Part shown: positions 1-5,582 of the stretch, piece by piece | Layout: the number at the start of each line of letters is the position of its first letter | Position numbering within the stretch: position 1 is the first letter of the stretch | Translations under genes and position numbers: made by a program | Notes under the pieces: generated by a model | What the model was told of the DNA's origin: nothing | The model's input: the letters and a program-made list of their open reading frames with translations, nothing else | The model's database searches: none | NCBI GenBank assembly: GCA_002441445.1 | Contig: DJWC01000107.1 | Coordinates: 1 to 7,488, forward strand | Direction of reading: 5' to 3' | Length of the DNA: 7,488 bases | Source: Pusillimonas sp. UBA6240 | GTDB taxonomy: Bacteria > Pseudomonadota > Gammaproteobacteria > Burkholderiales > Burkholderiaceae_B

Positions 1-365
1 TCCTTCATGGCGACCACGGTGCGGGTGGCGGGCAGGGCCATGCCGACGACGATCAGGAAAGGGATGACAGTCCAGGCGATTTCGATGCCGACATGCTCGT
101 GGAATTTCGCCGGGACGGCGCCGCGCGATTTGCGGTGCATGAGAATGGAGTAGAACATCACCCCGAATACGCCGACGAATATGATCGCACAGATGATGAG
201 CATCATCCAATGTATCCACACGATGTCTTGCGCGATCGATGTAACCCCCTCGTGGAGGTTGAGCTGATTGACTCTGGGGCCTCCTGGCATATCCTGTACC
301 TGCGCACCGGCAGCGCCCGCCATGAGCAATGCGCCAGTGCCCAGTAACCCTCTCAACTTCTTCAT
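1..365 (-). CDS. coxB: Cytochrome c oxidase subunit II (CoxB), N-terminal part, cut by the left edge
   Basis: This is the first 121 codons of subunit II of an aa3-type haem-copper oxidase, an inner-membrane protein that takes electrons from cytochrome c at its CuA centre. Reading leftward from the ATG at 365-363, the protein begins MKKLRGLLGTGALLMAGAAG. That is a Sec signal peptide with likely cleavage near residue 21 (AGA before Gln22). The mature start (VQDMPGG, then NQLNLHEGVTSIA) is followed by a first membrane helix at about 48-73, a KSRGAVPAKFHEH loop, and a second helix at about 93-113 carrying the family motif EIAWTVIP. The CuA-binding cupredoxin domain lies beyond the window. A good Shine-Dalgarno (GAGG, plus-strand 371-374) sits 5 nt before the ATG. 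The next oxidase genes (coxA and so on) would be expected to the left. The upstream region holds an FNR-type box at 401-414. Identity is firm from the N-terminus; partial because of the window edge. Confidence 0.95.
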   Translation of the reverse strand, partial: MKKLRGLLGTGALLMAGAAGAQVQDMPGGPRVNQLNLHEGVTSIAQDIVWIHWMMLIICAIIFVGVFGVMFYSILMHRKSRGAVPAKFHEHVGIEIAWTVIPFLIVVGMALPATRTVVAMK

Positions 366-400
366 GCTGACCTCGAAATACGACGTGCCCTTGCCCTTGG

Positions 401-414
401 TTGATTTTGATCAA
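401..414. promoter_or_regulatory. FNR/ANR-type box upstream of coxB
   Basis: TTGATTTTGATCAA is an exact match to the FNR/CRP-superfamily consensus TTGAT-N4-ATCAA. It lies 36 bp upstream of the coxB start codon. If the promoter at 449-477 is correct, transcription starts near 442 and the box sits at about +35, a position that fits repression under low oxygen rather than activation. FNR-type repression of low-affinity aa3 oxidases is a known theme; its action here is inferred. The NUDIX gene on the other side starts more than 200 bp away and is a less likely target. Confidence 0.65.
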
Positions 415-448
415 ACAGCCACCAAAAAAAACGACGCTGGAGCACACA

Positions 449-477
449 ATTGTTGGACGGCAGGCTTAAAATGTTAA
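449..477 (-). promoter_or_regulatory. Candidate sigma70 promoter of coxB
   Basis: On the minus strand, TTAACA (477-472; 5 of 6 to TTGACA) is separated by 17 nt from AACAAT (454-449; 4 of 6 to TATAAT). It points toward coxB and would start the transcript near 442, giving a leader of about 75 nt that contains the FNR-type box. It was found by eye and is unverified; an 8-bp palindrome ACAATTGT (446-453) overlaps the -10. Confidence 0.35.
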
Positions 478-623
478 AGCTCTGGAAATACCTGCTCGAA
501 TTACTTAAAGACCGCAGAATTATAACGAACTAGCGCTGACCGTGGGTTGACTCGGTAATGATGCGGTGTGGGCACCTGTGGGAAACAAAGCATGGGCAGC
601 CGGGCATACATTACAATTATTGC

Positions 624-1460
624 ATGAAAGATGCACACGCCCGCGTGTTGGCGCCCGCCCTGGACGCCCGATATCGACAACTTGCCAGACGTATCCAGCA
701 ATTGCCCCCCAGCGGCTCGCGCCCCTTGACCGTGAGCGGCAAGGTCGCGGGTTGGATCACCGCGAAAGCCACCAGTCATATCCAGGGTTTGCCGGGCGTG
801 GACATCGAACCCGAAGCCGTCCACATCACCGCCGCGCCGCGCAGGCGCATGGCGCTCAATGCCGTGCTGGACGGCCTCGCGCATTGTTTGAGGGATACCG
901 GCTGCCTGCGCGGCTGGCGCGATGAATTGCTGGATGTCATCGGCGAAGGCCGCAGACTCGGGGCGATCGAGCGCGCCGCCGTGCGGCCCCTCGGCCTGCT
1001 GACCAAAGCGGTGCACCTGAATGCATGGTCGCCCGACGGCAGGCTTTGGGTGGCGCGCCGCTCTTTGTCCAAAACCACCGATCCCGGCATGTGGGACACC
1101 CTGGTGGGCGGCCTGGTGGGCGCCGCCGAAACGCTGGATCTCGCCCTGGTGCGCGAAAGCTACGAAGAAGCGGGGCTATCGTCCGCCGACCTTGAAACCC
1201 GCAGCCCGCTGCGCACCTTGTTGCGCATGCACAGGCGCCTGCCCGAAGGCTACCAGGTCGAAGACGTGCTGGTCAGCGATTGCGTGCTGGCCCGGTCCGT
1301 GTCGCCCAAGAACCTGGATGGCGAGGTCAGCGACATCCGGCTTGTGGATCTGGAAGAACTATGGGCGCTGATCGAGGCCGGCGAATTCACCCGCGAGGCT
1401 GAACTCGTCATACTAGAGGGTCTGCAAAAGCGTTTCAGGGAAGGCCCGATCGCGGCGTGA
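624..1460 (+). CDS. Nudix hydrolase with N-terminal DUF4743-like region
   Basis: This is a 278-aa predicted pyrophosphohydrolase. With the ATG at 624 as residue 1, residues 1-120 form an N-terminal region resembling DUF4743 and the rest is the Nudix domain. The Nudix box is complete, from Gly163 of GLVGAAE through RES-YEEAGL to about 185: Gly, the distal Glu, Arg-Glu and the Glu-Glu pair that binds Mg2+ are all present. A Ser replaces the usual hydrophobic residue after Arg-Glu. DUF4743-Nudix proteins occur across kingdoms, and yeast and plant members act on damaged (oxo/oxy) forms of thiamine diphosphate; that substrate is only a family-based suggestion here, and no thiamine gene is nearby. 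A longer start at 558 would add 22 residues (MMRCGHLWET...) that do not look like the family. Neither start has a clear Shine-Dalgarno. TACAAT at 612-617 lies 6 nt before the 624 ATG, so a leaderless or very short leader is possible. The 3' end overlaps the convergent DUF3717 gene by 26 bp. Confidence 0.88.
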   Translation: MKDAHARVLAPALDARYRQLARRIQQLPPSGSRPLTVSGKVAGWITAKATSHIQGLPGVDIEPEAVHITAAPRRRMALNAVLDGLAHCLRDTGCLRGWRDELLDVIGEGRRLGAIERAAVRPLGLLTKAVHLNAWSPDGRLWVARRSLSKTTDPGMWDTLVGGLVGAAETLDLALVRESYEEAGLSSADLETRSPLRTLLRMHRRLPEGYQVEDVLVSDCVLARSVSPKNLDGEVSDIRLVDLEELWALIEAGEFTREAELVILEGLQKRFREGPIAA

Positions 1461-1671
1461 TCGATAGCCATTCCCGCAGCGCCTGCTGCGCGGCGGGGCT
1501 CAACTCATCCATCTCGACGGCTTGTTTTCTGTCGAATATCAGCATGGCATAGGGTACGGCCAGCGCCGACGCTTGCGGGCACAGCGCCAGTTCTTCCCCC
1601 TGGGAAGGCGATCGCGACCGCCAATAATTGATGGCCGCCTCCAATTCGGGCAACGTAAGCGTAATGCTCAT
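1435..1671 (-). CDS. DUF3717 family small protein
   Basis: This is a 78-aa protein starting MSITLTLPELEAAINYWRSR, followed by SPSQGEELALCPQASALAVPYAMLIF and ending in a short helical segment (AAQQALREWLSI). The ITL-x-ELEAAINYWR opening and the LCPQASALA-PYA core match my recollection of DUF3717, short cytoplasmic proteins of Burkholderiales with no known role. I prefer the start at 1671 because the family normally begins right before ITL. An in-frame ATG at 1713 would add 14 residues (MATPHSDSIADSLL) without family resemblance. Neither start has a clear Shine-Dalgarno. There is no signal peptide or membrane segment. It runs convergent to the NUDIX gene, overlapping its last 26 bp, and divergent from phaM. 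Function is unknown. Confidence 0.8.
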   Translation of the reverse strand: MSITLTLPELEAAINYWRSRSPSQGEELALCPQASALAVPYAMLIFDRKQAVEMDELSPAAQQALREWLSITPRSGLP

Positions 1672-1775
1672 AAGTAGGGAATCGGCAATTGAATCACTAT
1701 GCGGCGTGGCCATTAGACGCTGCGGCCGCTTCAGTTTAAGCTATCACCGGGTAAACGACTGCGCAAGGAGCCGCC

Positions 1776-2621
1776 ATGGCTACTCAAAATGATAATCCCT
1801 TCGTCTTGCCGGGTTTTGGCCATAGCGGCGACATGGCAGAGAACCCCTTGGTCGCCAGCATGGAAATGATGCGCCAGGCCTGGCAGGGCCTGGCGGGCGC
1901 CGGCCGCCTGGACCAGGCTTCCATGGGCGTTCCGCTTTCCCTGGAAGAGCTGGATCGCCGCATTACGGACTTGAAAGCGGTGGAAAACTGGCTGCGCATG
2001 AACCTGTCCATGCTGTCCAGCACGATACAGGCTCTGGAAGTGCAGCGCGCCATGGTCGCCACGCTGAAATCCTTCGTGGCCGGCGCGGCTTCCAAAAGCA
2101 GCGATGGCCGTTCGCCGCTGGAAGTCGTACTGGGTATCCACCCGGGCGGCGGGATGGATCAGAGCAAGGCTGCGTGGCCGGAACCGCCGGCCTCCTCCGG
2201 AACGGCAAAGGCATCGTCGGGCGCGGCGGGGGAGCGGGCAAGCGCCGCCTCCGGCAATGACGCGCCGGCCAAGGATCAGCCGGCGGATAAGGGCGCGCCA
2301 GACGCGCCAACTGCGCCGGACGCCTATGCCGCCCAAGCGGCTGCCGCGGCGCAAGGCTGGTGGGACATGGTGCAGAAACAGTTCGATTCCCTGGCGGCGG
2401 CAACCGCCGCGACCCTGCAGGCGGCCGACATCGCCAAGGCGGCGCAGGGCCAAGCCGCTTCCGGCGTTTCCGCGGATTCGTCCCTGGGTAAAGGCGACAC
2501 CAAGGGGCCGGCCGCCAAATCCGCGCAAAAAACAGCGGCATCCGGCGGGGCGGCTCGCAAGACGGCCAAGAAGGCGGCCGCGCCTGCAAGCCGCCGCGGC
2601 GCGGCGGCCAGGAAGCCGTAA
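1776..2621 (+). CDS. phaM: PhaM-like polyhydroxyalkanoate granule-associated / DNA-binding protein
   Basis: This is a 281-aa protein of the PhaM type. In Ralstonia eutropha (Cupriavidus necator), PhaM activates PHA synthase PhaC and tethers PHB granules to the nucleoid. A short N-terminal segment (NPFVLPGFGHSGDM) is followed by a helical region at about 24-102 containing the signature LSLEELDRRITDLKAVENWL (54-73) and a continuing helix (IQALEVQRAMVATLKSF). Residues about 123-185 are a low-complexity Ala/Pro/Ser/Gly linker. A second conserved helix, AAQGWWDMVQKQFDSL, lies at about 191-206. Residues about 239-281 form a basic Lys/Arg/Ala tail (KTAKKAAAPASRR) resembling histone H1, the kind used by PhaM to bind DNA. 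The ATG is fixed by a strong Shine-Dalgarno, AAGGAG (1765-1770), 5 nt upstream. It appears to be a single gene; 187 bp separate it from glmU. No pha biosynthesis gene is visible, so the PHA role rests on family resemblance. A general nucleoid-associated role is the alternative. Confidence 0.83.
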   Translation: MATQNDNPFVLPGFGHSGDMAENPLVASMEMMRQAWQGLAGAGRLDQASMGVPLSLEELDRRITDLKAVENWLRMNLSMLSSTIQALEVQRAMVATLKSFVAGAASKSSDGRSPLEVVLGIHPGGGMDQSKAAWPEPPASSGTAKASSGAAGERASAASGNDAPAKDQPADKGAPDAPTAPDAYAAQAAAAAQGWWDMVQKQFDSLAAATAATLQAADIAKAAQGQAASGVSADSSLGKGDTKGPAAKSAQKTAASGGAARKTAKKAAAPASRRGAAARKP

Positions 2622-2698
2622 CGGGCGGGTACGAAGCCCTGCTGCAAGGCCGGCAATGAAAGCGGGTCTGGTTTTGGCGGGGCGGGGCCGTTGCGAAC

Positions 2699-2729
2699 CC
2701 AGGGCTCGGGCATCCCGCACGAGCCCTGG
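2699..2729. terminator. GC-rich 10-bp perfect inverted repeat between phaM and glmU
   Basis: CCAGGGCTCG (2699-2708) and CGAGCCCTGG (2720-2729) are perfect reverse complements around an 11-nt loop, which can form two more G-C pairs inside. The RNA hairpin would be strong in either direction. No U-tract follows on either strand, so it is not a classical intrinsic terminator. It could be a Rho-associated 3' end or stability hairpin for phaM, or an operator in front of glmU. It lies 78 bp past the phaM stop and 79 bp before the glmU ATG. Confidence 0.4.
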
Positions 2730-2775
2730 CGCAAGCATGTATGATTTCACCTGTATGGGCCGCCGGCCTGTTTTT

Positions 2776-2781
2776 TATATT
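2776..2781 (+). promoter_or_regulatory. Weak candidate -10 element of glmU
   Basis: TATATT at 2776-2781 is the best -10-like hexamer in the 79 bp before glmU and would give a transcript start near 2788. No convincing -35 is found 16-18 bp upstream. A second AT hexamer, TATGAT, is at 2740-2745, also without a -35. Given alone, this is only a pointer to where the glmU promoter may lie. Confidence 0.2.
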
Positions 2782-2808
2782 CCCTCGTTTTCGATTCGCC
2801 ATTAATTC

Positions 2809-4188
2809 ATGCTGAACATCGTCATTCTGGCCGCAGGCCTCGGCAAACGCATGCAGTCTGACTTGCCCAAGGTATTGCATACGCTGGCCGGTAAACCCAT
2901 GCTGTCCCATGTGCTCGATAATGCCCGCCAATTGGGGCCGGATCGCATCGTGGTCGTGGTCGGGCATGGCGCGGACCAGGTCAGGGCCGCCTTCGCCGAC
3001 CAGGAGGACCTGCAGTTCGCCTTGCAGAGTCCCCAGCAGGGCACGGGGCACGCCGTGCAGCAAGCCCTGCCTTTGTTGATGGGCGGCGGCAATCCGGACG
3101 ATGCCACCTTGGTGCTGTACGGCGACGTGCCCCTGGTCCAGCCCGCCACGTTGCGCGGCTTACTGGATGCGCGGGCGGGCGCCGCGGCCATTCTGACGGA
3201 GACACTGGCCGACCCCAGCGGCTACGGGCGCATCGTGCGCAGCGCGGCCGGCGATGTGCTGCGCATCGTCGAGCACAAAGACGCATCGGCCGAAGAGCTT
3301 GCCATTGCAGAGGTGAATACCGGCATCCTGGCGGCCCCCACAGCCAAGCTGAAAGACTGGCTGGGGCGCATCGACAATAACAATGCGCAAGGCGAGTACT
3401 ACCTGACCGATATCGTGGGCCTGGCGGTCGCGGATGGCGTGCCGGTGCGCGCCGCGCAGCCCGCCGCCGGCTGGGAAACCCTGGGGGTCAACAGCCGCGT
3501 GCAGCAGGCTCAGCTGGAACGCATCTGGCAAGGCGAACAAGCCCGCCGCTTGCTGGAGCAAGGGGTGACCCTGGCCGATCCGGCGCGCTTCGATCTGCGC
3601 GGCACGCTGGAATGCGGGCGCGACGTCTTCATCGATGTGGGCTGCGTGTTCGAGGGCCGGGTCGGCCTGGCGGATGGCGTGCGCATCGGCCCGCATTGCG
3701 TCATCAAGGATGCCGACATCGGCGCGGGCACGCATATCGAGGCCTATAGCCATCTTCAGCAGGCCAGGGTGGCGGGCGATGCGCGCATAGGGCCTTATGC
3801 CCGCTTGCGCCCGGGGGCCGACATCGGGCCGCAAGCCCATGTGGGCAATTTCGTCGAAATCAAGAAAAGCGTGCTGGGCCAAGGCTCCAAGGCCAATCAT
3901 CTGGCCTATATCGGCGACGCCCAGGTGGGCGCGCGGGTGAATATCGGCGCGGGCACCATCACGTGCAATTACGACGGCGTCAATAAACACCAGACCATCA
4001 TCGAAGACGACGCCTTTATCGGTTCGGACACGCAGTTGGTGGCGCCCGTGCGCGTCGGGCGCGGCGCGACATTGGGCGCCGGCACCACGCTGACCGCCAA
4101 TGCGCCGGCCGATAAACTGACCCTGTCGCGCGCTCAGCAGAAAACCATAGAAACCTGGAAGCGGCCGGCCAAGAAAAACGCATCGTGA
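2809..4188 (+). CDS. glmU: Bifunctional N-acetylglucosamine-1-P uridyltransferase / glucosamine-1-P acetyltransferase
   Basis: GlmU (459 aa, full family length) is the cytoplasmic enzyme making UDP-GlcNAc for peptidoglycan and LPS. It acetylates glucosamine-1-P with acetyl-CoA (C-terminal domain), then adds UMP from UTP (N-terminal domain). The N-terminal Rossmann-like domain (about 1-230) shows the nucleotide loop LAAGLGKRM with Lys21 in LPKVLH, then QGTGHA (77-82), YGDVPL with the metal-binding Asp106, GYGRIVR, EHKDA with Glu155, EVNTGI with Asn170, and GVNSR with Asn228. After a linker helix (about 230-250), the left-handed beta-helix contains RLRPGA (332-337), HVGNFVEIKK, catalytic His364 in SKANHLAYIGD, and AGTITCNYDG (381-390). 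All expected active-site residues are present. No clear Shine-Dalgarno precedes the ATG, but the opening MLNIVILAAG is the normal family N-terminus. Its TGA overlaps the GTG start of the next gene, so it probably heads a three-gene operon. Confidence 0.99.
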   Translation: MLNIVILAAGLGKRMQSDLPKVLHTLAGKPMLSHVLDNARQLGPDRIVVVVGHGADQVRAAFADQEDLQFALQSPQQGTGHAVQQALPLLMGGGNPDDATLVLYGDVPLVQPATLRGLLDARAGAAAILTETLADPSGYGRIVRSAAGDVLRIVEHKDASAEELAIAEVNTGILAAPTAKLKDWLGRIDNNNAQGEYYLTDIVGLAVADGVPVRAAQPAAGWETLGVNSRVQQAQLERIWQGEQARRLLEQGVTLADPARFDLRGTLECGRDVFIDVGCVFEGRVGLADGVRIGPHCVIKDADIGAGTHIEAYSHLQQARVAGDARIGPYARLRPGADIGPQAHVGNFVEIKKSVLGQGSKANHLAYIGDAQVGARVNIGAGTITCNYDGVNKHQTIIEDDAFIGSDTQLVAPVRVGRGATLGAGTTLTANAPADKLTLSRAQQKTIETWKRPAKKNAS

Positions 4189-5576
4189 CAAGCAAAAAAC
4201 GTTCAGGCGGCAAGTCCGAATCGCTACCCGACGGCCTGGAGGCGCCCAGGCGCCATTGGGCCGCGACCGTCCTGCTGATGGCGCTGACTGTCACCGTGCT
4301 GGATTCCAGCATGGCCAATGTGGCCCTGCCCGCCATCGCCGGCGCGCTGCGCATCGACCCCGCCAATGTAGTATGGGTGGTCATCGCCTATAACCTGGTC
4401 GTGGTCGTCTCCCTGCTGCCTCTGTCCGCAGTGGCCGAGCGCGTCGGTTTCCGGCGCATGTTCGCAATGGGCATGACGATGTTCATGGTGGCCTCGCTGG
4501 CCTCCGCATTGTCGACCTCGTTCCTGAGCCTGCTGCTCGCCCGCATGGCGCAAGGCCTGGGCTCGGCCATGCTGATGTGCCTGTTCGGCGGCCTGGTGCG
4601 CAACATCTATCCCATGAGCAAGCTGGGCATGGGCCTGAGCCTGAACGCCATGACCGTTGGTGTGATGGCGGTGCTCGGGCCCACGATAGGCGCGTTCATC
4701 CTGCAGATAGCGTCCTGGCACTGGATTTTCCTGGTCATTGTGCCCATATGCATCACTTCTTATTTCGGCGTGCGCTTCCTGCCCGACGTGCCGCGCAGCG
4801 CCAGCCGTTTCGACTGGATCGCCTGTCTGCTCAGCGCTCCGGTCTTCGGCCTGTCCGTCGTCGGACTGGATGCCGTGGTGAAAGATCCGGCCCGCGCCGC
4901 GCTGTGCCTGCTGATCTCGGCGCTGGCGGGATGGGCCCTGGTGCGCCGTTCGCGCGGGCAATTGGCGCCCATCGTTCCCATCGATCTCCTGCGCATCAAG
5001 CCTATCGCCTATGCTGTGGGCGCATCGGCGTTTTCCTTTGCGGCGCAAATGGCCGCGTTTGTGTCCCTGCCCTTCTATTTCAAAGAAGTGCTGCACTACA
5101 GTTACGGCGATGTCGGCATATTGCTGGGGGTCTGGTCCATAGGGGTTGCGGTCATGGCGCCCGTGGCCGGGTATCTGTCGGACCGCTACTCCGTCGCGGT
5201 GCTGTGCGGCATAGGCGCGGCCTGCATGGCGCTGGGCATGGGCTGGGTGATATTGCTGTCGGCCGACGTGGGGCTGATATGGCTGATCTACGCCATGCTG
5301 TTGGGGGGCGTGGGCTTCGGCTTTTTCCAAACGCCCAACAACCGCGCCTTGCTGGCGGGCGCTCCGCGCCACCGCAGCGGCGCGGCCGGCGGCATGCAGG
5401 CCACCACGCGGGTATTCGGGCAGAGTTTCGGCACGGCGCTGGTGGCGGTTTCGTTCAACATCAGCCTCGCCAATGGCGCAGTGATAGGAGTCGGGGCCGC
5501 CGTCGCCTGCGCGCTGGTCGCCATGTGCATCAATATCGCGCGCTATCTAAGTCCGGTGCCCGACCTGGAGTTCTGA
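4185..5576 (+). CDS. MFS transporter, DHA2 (EmrB/QacA-like) family
   Basis: This is a 463-aa inner-membrane transporter, probably a proton-driven exporter. Hydrophobic segments fit 14 membrane helices, the DHA2 topology. Diagnostic motifs are LDSSMANVALPAI in helix 1 (39-51; motif D1 with its Asp), AERVGFRR in loop 2-3 (84-91; motif A), ARMAQGLGSAM in helix 4 (119-129; Arg120), GPTIGAFI at 165-172 (motif C, typical of drug/H+ antiporters), GYLSDRYS at 329-336, and the DHA2 signature GFGFFQTPNNRA at 377-388 followed by SGAAGGMQATTRVFGQSFG. The substrate cannot be read from sequence. The start is the GTG at 4185, overlapping the glmU stop (GTGA), which implies translational coupling; no separate Shine-Dalgarno is evident. 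The first 23 residues are hydrophilic and cytoplasmic. A GT4 glycosyltransferase follows 6 bp later. A sugar or glycan-related export role would be contextual inference; a drug-efflux label is equally open. Confidence 0.92.
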   Translation: MTSKKRSGGKSESLPDGLEAPRRHWAATVLLMALTVTVLDSSMANVALPAIAGALRIDPANVVWVVIAYNLVVVVSLLPLSAVAERVGFRRMFAMGMTMFMVASLASALSTSFLSLLLARMAQGLGSAMLMCLFGGLVRNIYPMSKLGMGLSLNAMTVGVMAVLGPTIGAFILQIASWHWIFLVIVPICITSYFGVRFLPDVPRSASRFDWIACLLSAPVFGLSVVGLDAVVKDPARAALCLLISALAGWALVRRSRGQLAPIVPIDLLRIKPIAYAVGASAFSFAAQMAAFVSLPFYFKEVLHYSYGDVGILLGVWSIGVAVMAPVAGYLSDRYSVAVLCGIGAACMALGMGWVILLSADVGLIWLIYAMLLGGVGFGFFQTPNNRALLAGAPRHRSGAAGGMQATTRVFGQSFGTALVAVSFNISLANGAVIGVGAAVACALVAMCINIARYLSPVPDLEF

Positions 5577-5582
5577 ACCGCC

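Noticed and set aside
93..347. Plus-strand open frames at 93-347 and 268-477
   Set aside because: They are antisense to coxB, whose minus-strand frame gives a full signal peptide, two membrane helices and the EIAWTVIP motif.
547..575. sigma70 promoter for the Nudix gene starting with TTGACT at 547-552
   Set aside because: No -10-like hexamer occurs 16-18 bp downstream; the region there is GC-rich.
501..1016. Minus-strand open frame of 171 codons between coxB and the Nudix gene body
   Set aside because: Most of it is antisense to the Nudix N-terminal region; no start signal or known motif.
1722..1729. GCGGCCGC palindrome between the DUF3717 and phaM genes
   Set aside because: An isolated 8-bp GC palindrome (a NotI site) is expected by chance in GC-rich DNA and does not extend beyond its core.
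1731..2750. Long minus-strand open frame (339 codons) opposite phaM
   Set aside because: Its translation is Arg/Gly/Pro-rich low complexity, as expected from the complement of a GC-rich Ala-rich gene. The plus strand has a strong Shine-Dalgarno and a recognisable PhaM signature.
1963..3063. Minus-strand open frame of 366 codons spanning phaM, the gap and the start of glmU
   Set aside because: It crosses two real genes and an intergenic hairpin, has no recognisable motif and is Arg/Pro-rich.
3160..4191. Minus-strand open frame of 343 codons opposite glmU
   Set aside because: It is a shadow of the glmU beta-helix codons. No family resemblance, and glmU is unmistakable.
4224..5372. Minus-strand open frame of 382 codons opposite the MFS gene
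   Set aside because: It is extremely rich in His, Gln, Gly and Arg with no hydrophobic core, which is the mirror of membrane-helix codons. The plus strand encodes clear DHA2 motifs.
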